Assembly: GCA_023974075.1 (NCBI GenBank)
Contig: CM043788.1
Span: 23,624,496-23,688,495, forward strand
Length of the DNA stretch: 64,000 nt
Source: Chaenocephalus aceratus
Lineage: Eukaryota > Chordata > Actinopteri > Perciformes > Channichthyidae
Reading direction: 5' to 3'
Positions 46,333-57,847 of the stretch are shown piece after piece; position 1 is the stretch's first letter, and each line of letters opens with the position of its first letter. The notes beneath the pieces are model-generated. The model did no database searches, was not told the origin of the DNA, and was given only the letters and a program-made list of their open reading frames with translations. The translations under genes and the position numbers were made by a program.

Positions 46333-47833
46333 CAGTGGCGGCTGGTGGAAAATATTTTTGGTGCGGCTATTAATATAGTTGGGAGGAAGGACATTTTTGT
46401 TTTGTTTTGTTTTTTTTGGGAGAAATGACACCTTAAATTAGGACTTCTGGTAATGTAATGGCGCGTTTCCAGTGCAGCGCGGAGCTCGCTTTAAGCGTGC
46501 CGAACCGTGCGGGGCCCGTTTTTTGGTTGCGTTTCCACTTGGCCTAGTACCGGCTAGCAGGTCCTAATTCACAGTTTTTCTGGCCCCATAAAATCTTGGT
46601 TCTAGGGCCAGGAACAACCAGGCTGAGTCGGGCTGAGTATGCTAAACTAGAGAGAGAATCGCTGGCAAGGGGGCTACAACTACATCAAGATGAACATATT
46701 TTACCGTGATTTAATTGTAATACACGTTTCAAAATGATGTCGAATTAACAACATACTGATACCGGTTAGTAAAAACCATGAATTAACGCTTTGACAAGTC
46801 TGCAGACAGACGGCAGGCGAAAAACCCTTTTAAAATGCGTGTTTTCTAAATGGAGCTTGGCTAAGCTAACGTTATATCCGACCGTCCACACTCACAAAAA
46901 CGGCCTAAACAGACATAAATAAACCAGCGACTGTATTCTCCATGACACAGACAGTCTGTGGTTTGTACTTGTTTAACTTTTGTCTAGTTTCTGAACAGAT
47001 CGTATCTGTCGCCGGCTGTTTGAAGAGCAAGCATGGGAAACAAAAGACAGCATTTACCTGTTTGCATCCAGCTAGCCATGCCTTTCTGGTGTACCAGCTA
47101 CGTGAGAAGCCTCATTGATACGTTTTGTCTTTTTCACGAGCTTGCTGCGATATATACAAATCGGGTTGGTCCGGTCCAAGGTCTTTAAGTATCAATTTAT
47201 CTCCCAAACTTCTCCTTTCGAAAGGATTGGAGAGTAGCTCTTGCACGGAATTGGGTGCGGACCGAGGTCCGGCGACTCCACCTGCACACGAAGCCATTCT
47301 CATCCAACTACTGCGTCACCTTGGTCACTCACGAGTCTAAAAAACAACTCACGTCAACGCACGTAAGCAACGTAGGCGCAAACGTGAGCGCAAACGTGGG
47401 CGCAAACGTGGGCGCAAACGTGAGCGCCCTCGTGACCAACATATTTGACGGCGCTGATTGGCTGAAATTATGTTTCGGCGGCACAGTTTACTATTGAGAC
47501 TTTTGCAACGTGCTGGTTGCTGCTGTTTGGCTCGGGGGCTCCTTGCACGGCGCCCGGTAATGATAAACTAATGCCACGGGCAAGGCCAGGCAGGAAACAT
47601 GTGACTTATCAGTAACTTTAGACATCGTAACACAATTTTAAACGAGATTTTATTGTAGATTATACATTTTACTGATACCAATTGTATGATATTGACCTTG
47701 TTCATTAAAAATAAAAATATAAAATATATATATATATATTCTTTTTACATTTTTTTATTTAATATTTTTTTTAATATTTTTTTTTGTATGTGGGAAGAGG
47801 TGGGGCGGCGCCCCTATGGGCCGGCCGCCACTG
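46333..47833. mobile_element. hAT-type element nested in the left arm of the foldback
   Basis: Ends CAGTGGCGGCTGG and CCGGCCGCCACTG are inverted. Octamers CAAGAATG (46325-46332) and CTAGAATG (47834-47841) flank it. The intact right arm of the foldback has the uninterrupted sequence with one CTAGAAT copy, confirming the insertion. No transposase frame. Confidence 0.85.
47374..47431. repeat. 12-bp tandem repeat (GCGCAAACGTGN)
   Basis: Four units of GCGCAAACGTGA/G plus a degenerate fifth, inside the nested hAT element. Confidence 0.85.
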
Positions 47834-47864
47834 CTAGAATGTGAAATTACGTATCCGCAACAAG

Positions 47865-48295
47865 CCAGCAGGTTGTTCTAGTGGACCTGACGCCATCCCC
47901 CGCTGTCTCAAGGAGAGATACCGCAGGTCCTTCCTTCCTGCAGCGGTCAGACTATAGAACCAGCACAGCCCCTAGGGACGTCCCACAGGGGATACATTTA
48001 CATTGTCACAGCAGAGAAGAGCCAAAGACCGCTTAATGTTACCTAAAGAATGCATACAAAAAGTATTAAAGATTAAAAAAAATTAATTATATATTTTAAG
48101 TTACACATTTTACATAATACACACCCTGTAACAGTTCTGCGGATTTAGCAGCCAGGTATATATTGCACAGTTTTTAACGGCATATATATATTGCACATAT
48201 TGCAAATATTGCACATAGTTGTTATTTATCAACAAGAGGTGTTATAGTCTGTGTTGTTTTGTGCGGGGTCTAAAGGTATTCTGATTCTGATCGCA
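47865..48295 (+). mobile_element. LINE 3' fragment
   Basis: A short frame RYRRSFLPAAVRL then NQHS (about 47921-47965) resembles the C-terminus of non-LTR retrotransposon proteins. It is followed by an AT-rich 3' region with TATTGCAC repeats ending near GGTATTCTGATTCTGAT. It lies in the loop of the foldback. Confidence 0.5.
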
Positions 48296-49432
48296 AAAAC
48301 CAAGCCAATACTATGCTGCGTTCATGGAGCTACGTGGAAATGTGGAAGGACAATGCTTGATTGCGGATACGTAATTTCATATTCTAGCACAGTGTATTGC
48401 TCTTATACCTCGATTGTTGCCAACTACGATGCTCAACAGCTCGCTTAATCACGGGAGTACTGTGTATAGAAAGTATTGAGTTATATTTCTCGCGCTACCT
48501 AACATCTATGAAGGCATCATGACAGAGGGAGGCCTGCCACCAACCTGCCACTCAGGATGCCAAACTACTCTTTGCTAAGCCCCGCCCCCCCAAGCAACAT
48601 CAGGCCAGGGTCAAAAGTCTGAAAGCGAGAAAAAAAGATCTGAAAGCGAAAAAAAAGATCTGAAGGTGAAAAGCAATGTGAAACCTGAAAAAACAAGATT
48701 TGAAACTGAAAAAATAATTGTTTTGAATCTGAAAATGAAAAATCTGCAGCTGAAAAAAATAAGGTTTCAAATATCAAAATATTTATAAAAGTGAAATCTG
48801 AAAATATATATTTTATTCCAAAAATTGCTGAGCTGAATCAAAATAATATTCAACCTGAAACATTATTTCAAGTACTTATTTTTATTTTGAATACATCATT
48901 GTATTTTTTCAAAGTTCAGGATAAAAACTTGAACTTTCAAATACATTTTATTTTTTTGAATGAGCAAAACTTATGACACTGAAATAGCTCCATACTATAC
49001 ATATAGCTCCCGCCTCCTCTTTTCTTTTTTTTGTTCAAGCTAAGGACCCCGAATCAGCAGTTCTCTAACAGGGCTGAAATAGAGGGATATGAGGGCATGA
49101 TCTGTTTGGTATTTTGAGCAAAACACTACATGACATGTTTTTATATCCAAGACCCATAATATATGCCTAAAAAGCATAATAGGAGGCCTTTAAATGACGC
49201 AGGATTCTTTAGCATAAACACAACGGGTCAGTTTGACATGATCTAAAATAATTCTATATTCCTGTCCTCTTTTGGAAATTGGAGACATGATATCAAATGA
49301 TGAGAAAGACGAGGAAGCAAATGTCTATCTTCATTTGAGTGAAGTATGGATGAAATCGCCCCAGATAAGCTATTTTTCATTTCTTTTAAATAAAATGACC
49401 ACTTAATAACTGTGAAAATGTCATGCCTGCAG

Positions 49433-49586
49433 GTCCAGAGTCCAGTGCGGGAGAGGTGGGCGGAGGCTGTAGTGTCGGACATGTGCCGGGTGTACGTGGT
49501 GCAAGCACGCTGCATGCACACCAAAGGCACCGGCTACTGGAGCGAGTGGAGCGATTCAGTCTACTCCACTCCCCAGAACAGCAGAG
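49433..49586 (+). CDS. lepr: lepr exon 14: second WSXWS box
   Basis: Encodes VQSPVRERWAEAVVSDMCRV, then VVQARCMHTKGTGYWSEWSD. This matches the AVQVRCKRLDGLGYWSNWS region of mammalian LEPR in order and spacing. It closes the leptin-binding module. Phase 0 in, 1 out. Confidence 0.98.
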
Positions 49587-50676
49587 GTACAGTTTGGCAC
49601 CTTTACTTTCATCCTGATCTGAAAATGACTCCCATGATACACATTTCTTTATATTAACCTATCATTTAGTTTAGACAGACATCATTATTACTATGATTCA
49701 AATGGCAATTTGCTATTCCCGCTATGTTGAGCTTATTCAGCAACGGTTTCATGTATTTCATTACAGTCGGTTTTATGTTTTCAAAAAGTAATACAACATG
49801 TTTTAACAAAAAAGGAAGTTTGTATTAATTTTTTTGTTAACCATTGCTGTTCTGGAAGATGTGACAGGATGCATAAAGCTGTCCATCCTACTTTATTTGT
49901 AATTCAGAAAAGTAGTACCTCAGTTGATTTATTTTCTCAATTATGCAAGCCATTAAATTCTATATACTAGAGATTATTATTATTAGGCTTTGAGGCAGTG
50001 TTGTTTGTGTTTGTCTTAGTGGTTGTAATATAGTGTCACTTCTGTGGGTATTAATGCTAAGAGTGTTTTACTGATTGTACTAGACCAAGAATTAAACTCT
50101 ACCACCGCTAACATAATGGTGAAAGCCATCCTCTAACGCAGTGATTCTCAAACTTTTTTCAATAATGTACCCCCTTTGAAAAAAAAATGCAGCCAAGTAT
50201 CCCCTGATCAGCGCAAAAACAATTTGTTAGGGAAGAAATGCCTATATAAAGAGGTACAGTACAGTGCTGCACCATCGGTGTCTGATTTATTAAAACAACA
50301 ACATTGTAACTGAGAAACACTTAAATGCTACATTTCAAATGTTTACAATCCATCACTAAATTCATGGCAAACCAATTTTAATATCATGCAATAACACTAA
50401 AAACGACATTAGTTGCATTTAACTGATCTTTTTAATAAGTTGTACTTACAATTTAGTGAGAAACATGGGCTTGTGCTTCACTGAGGATCTTTGTTACAGG
50501 AAGGCCACTGCAGTTATTACACTTTGAAATATGTGTAACTCTGTTAATAATAAACCCACCCTTTTTTTATCCATTAACATAAAATAAATCTCACGTATCT
50601 CCTGCAGTACCCCTAGGGGTCCGTGTGCCCCCATTTGAGAACCACTGCTCTAACGTATTGTTGGTCTGCCTCTCAG
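49587..50676 (+). other. lepr: lepr intron 14
   Basis: Unique AT-rich sequence and one hAT element (50139-50647) ending 30 bp before exon 15. Confidence 0.5.
50139..50647. mobile_element. hAT (Charlie-like) element with duplication CTCTAACG
   Basis: Ends CAGTGATTCTCAAAC and TTTGAGAACCACTG are inverted, flanked by perfect octamers CTCTAACG (50131-50138, 50648-50655). 509 bp, no coding content. Confidence 0.9.
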
Positions 50677-50759
50677 CTCCTGAGCGTGGCCCTGATTTCT
50701 GGAGAATCCTTCAAGATGATCCACACAGAAACCAGACTAATGTTACTCTACTATTGGAA
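50677..50759 (+). CDS. lepr: lepr exon 15: FnIII domain, start
   Basis: Encodes APERGPDFWRILQDD and NQTNVTLLLE, equal to the GPEFWRI...NVTLLW segment of LEPR. Phase 1 in, 0 out. The next intron is only 77 bp. Confidence 0.97.
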
Positions 50760-50836
50760 GTAAGAATATAAAACAAACATGTCTAGGCTTGTAATAACAC
50801 AATTCAATCTAATACAATTTTTTTTTTGTTTTGCAG

Positions 50837-51050
50837 CCTCTCCAAATATCCATGCGCTCTTACTGTGTGGATGGATTTATAGTGCAGTACCAGCCGTTGA
50901 GTGGCTCTGTGAGGAGGGAGCAGATGGAGCTGGCCTCCTCCTACAGCTTCCAGTGGAACCAGGTTCCCCAAACTGTGACCGTGGAGGCCTACAACAATCT
51001 GGGGAGCTCCGCTAACAACATCAACATGACACTGGAGAAACAGCCCAAAC
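50837..51050 (+). CDS. lepr: lepr exon 16: FnIII domain, remainder
   Basis: Encodes PLQISMRSYCVDGFIVQYQP, SFQWNQVPQTVTVEAYNN and SSANNINMTLE. Corresponds to the mammalian HTVTVLAINSIG...NLT block. Phase 0 in, 1 out. Confidence 0.97.
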
Positions 51051-52792
51051 GTGAGTAAAGATTTTCAAATTGTGAAAAATGTGTTTATTTGTATTTCTTC
51101 TGACCTTTTGAGAGAAGGAATTAAACATGTGTTCTCATACACACATCAAAGTCAAAGTCAACTTTAAAGTCAATCTTACTCAGTTTGTGTTTACAGACAG
51201 AGAGATCGAAATTACGTTTCCAACAATCCCGAATATGAAATAAATTATACAATATACAGATGTGTATACAAATATGTATAACATAATGTATATCCTATAT
51301 ACACAATCAACAGACACATCTACACTTATGCACACATTAAGATAAAAAACACAACATTCAATATATACAAAATAACAATCACTTCAATATCAATATCTTT
51401 GGTGCATGATTGTCCATAGAATGTGCATTTATTGCAGATTGTCCATAGCAGCGTAAAAAAAAGTGTCTTTATTTTGAGCCCCTTTAAACATCATCTTCAT
51501 TGTTTCAAAATAACATGACACAAAATCATTTTGTTGATCATCATTATCAGGCAAAAATGTTCTTCCTCTGAGCTGTTTGACAGAGAATTTTCCACTATGA
51601 CCATGATATGATACGTGACATGAGGACATCTCCGTCAAAGCCTGGGGACACAAACAGCCATCCATTAGGACATGGCACTTAACACATTTGTCTCTGGAGA
51701 GCTTATGAGAGCCCTGATTGAGCCCCTGCTGCCATTAGCTGTAGTGTAGAAAACATTATTAGCAGCACTCCAACAGAGATATTTTTTGATGACAGTTTTT
51801 TGTTAGACACAGGGATGTTTGGGTGAAATGTGTGAGTTGTCATTGAAATACGACTGCAAAGATGTTTAATGTTATTACAGAGAAAGTTGTTTTTGAGACA
51901 TTTTTCCATAAGTATTCAGAGAACATTTGTATGGTAGGTAATGATTCAGACTGTATCTTATAATCCCCATCGAACTTAGCAAACTAATGAATTACCTTTT
52001 CCCTTGAAGCATCTTTATTTGTCATGATTCTCTATTCGTTTATTCAGATTTTTGATTTGACACTAATTTGTATATAGAAAAGCCACCTACAGTGGCCGTG
52101 ATCAATACTTTTTTATTAACACTGAAATTCGATCAAGTGGTAGTAGGTCGTCATTTATTCATCCAACCCCTTCTAAAACCTTTTAGCGTCTTTTAAGTTC
52201 AATGTTTTCAGCCTTCAACTTTACTTTTCTTATTCACTGTCATTACTCTTGTCATGAATGTTTTGAGCTGCAGGAGGCAACTACTTCCTTCTAAAAATAA
52301 TCCTTTGTGCCTTAAGCTTGAAGGGTCCGATATTTCTCTCAGAATTTGGTGAAAATCCAAGCTCACTTTAAGAGCTGCAACAATACAAATAAAGAAAAGT
52401 GCTGAATCTTCATATCAAAGGTTGTGAAAACACGATTTTCTGCCATTTTTCCATTAATAAATAACTTAGTCGGCAAAAGCATTAATGTTGATCCTATCGT
52501 CTGTCAGTCAACTAATTGTTGCAGCTTAATCCACAGCAGACAAAAAAACAGAAACTGCAGACACATGAATCTGGATACTTCCCGTCAGGCTGCTAGACAA
52601 TGGGCGTGCAGTTCTCTCCAAATCCCTCCTCAAAACACAGGAGTAGTAGATATTTCTTTCTGAGAATGGTGTTCTGTTTCTCTATAGCTGAGTTAAAGAT
52701 ACATGGAGGGTACATTTCTTTTTCGATTACCTGAAGTTATGCAATAATATGAAAACTCGTCACCTGGTAGAAACTCTTTTCCCTCTCTGCAG
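51051..52792 (+). other. lepr: lepr intron 16
   Basis: The block 51140-51420 (CAAAGTCAACTTTAAAGTC...GAAATTACGTTTCC) looks like a dispersed fish retroelement 3' end. The rest is unremarkable. Confidence 0.4.
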
Positions 52793-52999
52793 GCCGCTGT
52801 GTGCACTCGTTCAGTGTGTTGGTCATCAACAGCACCTGTGTGTCTCTGTCCTGGAGCCTGTTGGACCCTCCCTCAGTGCCTCTGTACATGGTAGTGCAGT
52901 GGTCTCCACAGAGGCAGCAGGGCTATGACCCTCACAAAGGCCGGAGCAGTGACACTTGGGCCAGACTGCCCTACACCAAGCGTCCCATCTACCTGAGAG
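52793..52999 (+). CDS. lepr: lepr exon 17: membrane-proximal FnIII, first half
   Basis: Encodes RCVHSFSVLVINSTCVSLSW, then PLYMVVQWSPQRQQGYDPH and ARLPYTKRPIYLRG. Matches LNSSCVIVSW...MYFIIEWK of mammalian LEPR. Phase 1 in and out. Confidence 0.97.
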
Positions 53000-53091
53000 G
53001 TAACACAATCTCTTCAATGTTCCTTATTTTTGATCTCTTTGGGTGAGAGTATGTAAACTCAGCAAACATGATTTCAATGCATCGTTTGCAG

Positions 53092-53175
53092 GTGATTTTT
53101 TAGGCTCAGAGGACTCTGGCTTCCAATTGTTCCCTGTGTTTGCTGATGGAGAAGGCGAGCCAATGTACGCTAAAG
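53092..53175 (+). CDS. lepr: lepr exon 18: membrane-proximal FnIII, end
   Basis: Encodes DFLGSEDSGFQLFPVFADGE and GEPMYAKG, equal to the YQFSLYPIFMEGVGKP segment. Phase 1 in and out; intron upstream 92 bp. Confidence 0.95.
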
Positions 53176-53281
53176 GTAGGCTGTCCATTTCTGGCTGTTT
53201 TATTCAAAATTCAAGGATGACAGGATTCCAGCACTTCCACGGTTTAATTAAGTATAGCTCTGATGTATTTTTTTTCAACAG

Positions 53282-53381
53282 TTGCAGCCACCAGAGAAGA
53301 CCCTGCTGCCTACATGATGCTCATGATCATCTCCTTCCTCTCCATCGTCCTGTTAGTCACCCTCATCCTCTCCCAGAACCA
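53282..53381 (+). CDS. lepr: lepr exon 19: transmembrane helix
   Basis: Encodes VAATREDPAAY then the hydrophobic MMLMIISFLSIVLLVTLIL and SQNQ. A single-pass helix at the position expected for LEPR. Phase 1 in, 2 out. Confidence 0.97.
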
Positions 53382-53398
53382 GTAAGAGCCTCTTTTTC

Positions 53399-53806
53399 AG
53401 TGGCGGTTCTAGACCAATTATTTAATGAGAGGGGCACAATAAAAGCGGGTTAAAAAGACAAAGACAGTATAAAGAACATAAAATACAGTATTTGGCATTT
53501 GTTTTTATAAAGGTATTTGTTTTAGTAAATGTAAGTTACAGTCCTTTTTGTTTCAGTAGTTTTTTTCATTTAGAGTATTTGTTTTAGTAACTTTAAGTGA
53601 CAATTTAATTAAAAAACATAAACAGTATTTGCTTTTATACAAGGTAATGAACAGTTTAATCTCCACTGTACATCCGGGTCTCTGATTTGATTTAGTTCCA
53701 ATAAATCGTAATGTTGCTTTTTTTTTTGGAGGGGGGCCACAGGGGGGTCCCTGGTCAGTGTTACGGGGGCACTGCCCCCTGTTGCCCCCCCCCCCCTAGA
53801 ACCAGG
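53399..53806. mobile_element. hAT-like element with decayed right end
   Basis: The left end CAGTGGCGGTTCTAGACC starts 17 bp after exon 19. The right side has CTAGAACC after a GC-rich stretch, but the tip is lost and no duplication is seen. Confidence 0.5.
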
Positions 53807-54207
53807 ATTACACGTTTTTAACTACAATTACAAGGATTTAACCTAAGGAATTATGTTCATTAAATAATGATTGTTAATGTTTTGGGTAACATCCAAATGT
53901 ATCTTACAGAAATACACGAAGGTATACTTGATACATGTATCAATTATATGACTTAAGTTTTAGTCTTTTACCAAGACACAGTAATGAAACATTATGGCAG
54001 TCTATGTGGTGCAGTCTAATTTATAGAGCAGACACATTGACCATGACAAATTAGGAGTTGGGCATTGAACAGGTCACAAGGGTGTAATTACACTTGTTAT
54101 CTGCAGGGAAGTGTGTGTGTGTGTGGGGGGGGGGGGGTGTGAGAGGAGACAAAGAAGCCTCTAGCAAAGAAGGATGTACTCTAAATATCTGTTGCAATTC
54201 TCTCTAG

Positions 54208-54283
54208 GATGAAGAAGATTGTCTGGAAGAAAGTGCCCAACCCAAACCAGTGCTCCTGGGCCAAAGGACTAGACTTCAAAAAG
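54208..54283 (+). CDS. lepr: lepr exon 20: JAK2-binding Box 1
   Basis: Encodes [20 protein letters not shown] and LDFKK. This matches mammalian [20 protein letters not shown] closely and is the strongest single identifier of the gene. The PxP core binds JAK2 (family knowledge). Phase 2 in, 0 out. Confidence 0.98.
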
Positions 54284-55099
54284 GTACAAAATAAAATTAT
54301 TTATTCCTAAATGATAACTCATGGTCATGATTTGTTTTGTATCAACCTTTCATATAATCCTGGACACAACTTACAAAAAAAAAAACTTGTTTTACACTGT
54401 TTCATCGCACTTTGTCACCTTTCCGGTCCGGTCTTTAAACTAAAACAGCTATACGTCATTAGTCGAATCCAACTGTCAGGAAAGCAAGTTAGTGCATTTT
54501 ATAAAGTGTTACATTTGTCCTTTAAATCAATACAATTATGCTTTTGCCCAAAGCAATGTTCAAAGTGTGGTGGAAATTCCACACTTCCTCACCTTCTGGT
54601 AAGAAAAGAACAAATATACAAGCTTAAACCAAAGTCGTGTTATAGCATTTAACAGAATCAATCATATTTCCAGCTGGAAAGGACAGAGGTCCTGCACTAG
54701 TAGATAGTACCAGGATCTGACCCCGTTACACAGAAAAGCAATGTCATTTATACAGATGAGACACAGGAAGGAAGGCAATCCGCATTACAGTCCTAAATTG
54801 GGACTGGGCAGACAGAAGGGGAAGCGCAGCATGTTAATTACAACCCCTAACATCCATATGATAATTGCCTGACAATGGTCAGGGCGACACCCTTCTGTCT
54901 GAGAACATTGTAGAAACCTACATGTATATTGAATCACTGTAAATTCCATCATACAAAGCAATAGGGCAGTGCTGTAAATTAATATTTTCTTTGTCATTTT
55001 TACATTTAGGAAATGTAATACTGGTTACTGGGCTTTATAGTAAGCTAATAATAATAATACACAAACTAATGCTTGATCTGTTTTTGCATGTTGTTCTAG
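54284..55099 (+). other. lepr: lepr intron 20, nothing recognised
   Basis: AT-rich sequence without clear repeats. Confidence 0.4.
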
Positions 55100-56062
55100 G
55101 GTGCCACCTTTGACCTCCTGTTCAGACCTTCAGAGGGTCTGTCAACCTGGCCGCTGCCCCGCCCTCTGAGAACATTTCTAAAGCTTCCATATTGGACAAA
55201 ACAGATCTCTCGGCTATGAATAAAGCTTTAGTCCAAGCCCCATGGTGTCCCTAACTCCAGCCCCTGCATTTTCCATATCCCTTACTCCGGGGTTTGACAC
55301 TGAGGCTGACCCGGCTCAACCCAGCGAGAGTGAGGGACTCCTAAGTGGAACGTCCTTAGCCCTAAATGTGAATACCATTTCCCAGTCAATAATAGATGAG
55401 TTACTACTACCAGACCAGACCTCAGGCAGCAATGACAGCTCTACTCACTCTTTGGTGACCTACGCCACGGTGCTGCTCTCTGGTCTGAAACAGGAGCAGC
55501 AGCCCTCTCACCTCCACTACAAGGACGGTAGCGGCAACAGCTCAAGCGACGAAGGCAACTTCTCTACCAACAACTCAGACATTTCTGGACCTTTCGTTGG
55601 TGGCTTGTGGGAGCTGGACAGCTGCCGAGGTGGAGAGATGGACGACCTGTGGCTCTCCTGCTTATACAACTCTGTGGAGGAGCTTTCTGAAACATCAGAT
55701 CAAGAACACAAAGGAGAGGAAGAGGTGAGAGGAATTAAAGACTTCTTTCATCTGGGAATGGACTTTCCAGCGGCGGATGAGAAGAGTGAGAAAGATGAGC
55801 AGACAGGAGAAGAGACAAATATTGAGTGCTTAAAAATGTAGTTTTGAACAGAGATGAGCGTGCTGTGGAGTTGCACCCTTTGCTCGGGCCTGAGGACTCG
55901 AGAGAGCTGCAGTCAGCGTCAGCGTCAGCGTCAGCGTCAGCGTCAGCGTCAGCGTCAGCGTCAGCGTCAGCGTCAGCGCGTGGCTTTTCTCAGCTGTACC
56001 AGCCTCAGTTCAGGACTGCTGTGTGCATGAGGCAACTCGCTGCTCACCCACAAGACGGCTAA
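55100..56062 (+). CDS. lepr: lepr exon 21: signalling tail of the long form, three apparent frame breaks
   Basis: In the frame fixed by exon 20, GATFDLLFRPSEGLSTWPLP is LEPR-like, then the frame runs to a TGA near 55220. The tail is recovered in pieces: about 55160-55240 (SENISKASILDKTDLSA), 55242-55841 (including SLVTYATVLLSGL, the counterpart of the SHP2/SOCS3-binding tyrosine), and about 55838-56062 (ending ARGFSQLYQPQFRT, a YxxQ STAT3-type site, stop TAA 56060). Each step has the sign of one missing base and lies near CCCC, CCCC and AAAAA. It is therefore either a real pseudogenising series or, more likely, uncorrected sequence error. The SA-repeat lies just before the STAT3 site. Confidence 0.85.
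55913..55978 (+). repeat. lepr: Coding hexamer repeat (TCAGCG)n, Ser-Ala
   Basis: About eleven perfect TCAGCG units code for alternating Ser-Ala 15-20 residues before the YxxQ motif. Confidence 0.95.
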
Positions 56063-56438
56063 CTCCAGCCGTGACACTCACAGAGATACATTTGAATATA
56101 CATTTGCATAATTTAATCAATTTTCGTTGCGGATTGCTTCATTCCGCTTTCACCAACGTGGATTAGCATGTTCCTTCAGACAATGTGAGGTGTGTAGCTA
56201 AGGAATGTATAAGAATAACTTGTCTGAGTAGTGATTGCAAATTGATAAGAATCAATGCTGCTATTGTTTTCTGCGTGAAAAGATACTAAGAGGGCACAAG
56301 CCTTATAAAGGCATTTCTTTCTTTCTTTATGGGTTTCTAAACCCAGATTTTACTGTGTCACACTGCTCCTCGCAATCAGTTACTTTTAAGCTATTACAGA
56401 GAGCAGCACATGCAGTACATTGGTCAACAATGGAGTAA
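56063..56438 (+). other. lepr: Probable lepr 3' untranslated region
   Basis: AT-rich without ORF. ATTAAA overlaps the MITE border at 56438, but no unambiguous poly(A) site was seen. Confidence 0.4.
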
Positions 56439-57250
<812 letters not shown>

Positions 57251-57603
57251 GGTGTTAAGCAACTTAAAAAATCCTACACCATTTTTCACAGCTGGTCAAA
57301 CATTAGCATGAAAACAAAAGATGGCGGAATGGTGTGTGTGCCAACATTCACTGTTTCTATCACATCGAAAACAAGTTGTCTTTTAATTCTCTGCTGAATT
57401 ATTTCGACTTATGTCAACTAAAAACATGAAGAGGTTCAAAGAGAATAAATTAATGCAAAGGGAGAGATGAAAGGTCTGTGATTTGCCACAGCCTTAGTTT
57501 CCTCAAATCATGTTGGACTGTGAAGAAGAGCAAACCTTGGATGTCACTTCAAAGCAGTTTGGTAAGGAAATACATTGCAGGTTCATGATGATTACAATAT
57601 AAT
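57251..57603. other. Intergenic, nothing recognised
   Basis: No ORF or repeat ends. Confidence 0.4.
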
Positions 57604-57847
57604 ATTGGGAGGGATAAAACCCTCTTTAATGGTCACACACAGTGAAATGTGTTCTCTGCTTTTAACCATAGACTGTATATAAAACTTTTACCCCATCCTA
57701 GTACCAGAAGTCTTACTAGCAGTGGGCAGCAATGCCGTGGTCCACGGCAAGGCAGGGGGTGAAACTGGGACCTCTCCATGTACTTGTCCACACTCCGTAT
57801 TTTAGGTCTAGTCAGTCCAAGCCCATACTGTCTGAGCCGGCTAAAGA
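57604..57847. repeat. Dispersed-repeat-like block beside the tRNA gene
   Basis: CACACAGTGAAATGTGTTCT and CCCATCCTAGTACCAG...AGTGGGCAGC are text I recognise as abundant in fish genomes; the class is uncertain. Confidence 0.35.

Larger units (their letters stand above)
45691..48994. mobile_element. Foldback element with about 0.65-kb inverted arms and nested hAT
   Basis: The left arm begins TATGGAGCTATTTCAG and the right arm ends CTGAAATAGCTCCATA. Inversion continues through TATCCTGAACTTTG and the TTTTCAGATT-rich zone, then TCTCGCGCTACC and GGCAACAATCGAGG-like sequence to the ATTACGTATCCGCAA block (47846-47862 against 48362-48380). TA at the borders is compatible with a Tc1/mariner-type duplication. 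The loop (47863-48358) carries LINE 3' sequence. Confidence 0.75.
44689..49193 (-). mobile_element. TTAA MITE, GGACCTATCATG family, copy 4, with large nested insertions
   Basis: The left end TTAAAGGGGACCTATCATG lies at 44689 and a diverged right end with CCTTTAA at 49193. The family interior resumes near 49070 (GGGCATGATCTGTTTGGTAT). In between lie a (GGCAA)n/LINE-tail repeat and a 3.3-kb foldback element. It occupies nearly all of lepr intron 13. Confidence 0.65.
22251..56062 (+). other. lepr: Leptin receptor gene, full extent (about 21 exons)
   Basis: Class I cytokine receptor for leptin, a plasma-membrane protein signalling through JAK2 and STAT3. Family diagnosis from the sequence: two WSEWS boxes (37.66 and 49.54 kb), an Ig-like domain between the two cytokine-receptor modules, a single transmembrane helix (53.3 kb), and Box 1 [18 protein letters not shown] (54.2 kb). 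Box 1 matches the mammalian LEPR pattern PNP-x2-CSWA-x-GL-x-F, which separates LEPR from gp130 and G-CSF receptor. Exon phases from 31341 to 54283 chain without a break. Two areas do not read as assembled: exons 4-6 and the last exon. Introns are rich in transposons. Distinction between a live gene with sequence errors and a recent pseudogene needs transcript data. Confidence 0.95.

Noticed and set aside
47374..47431. Possible CRISPR-like array
   Set aside because: Direct tandem 12-mers with no spacers, in a vertebrate transposon; the same applies to the GGCAA and TCAGCG runs.
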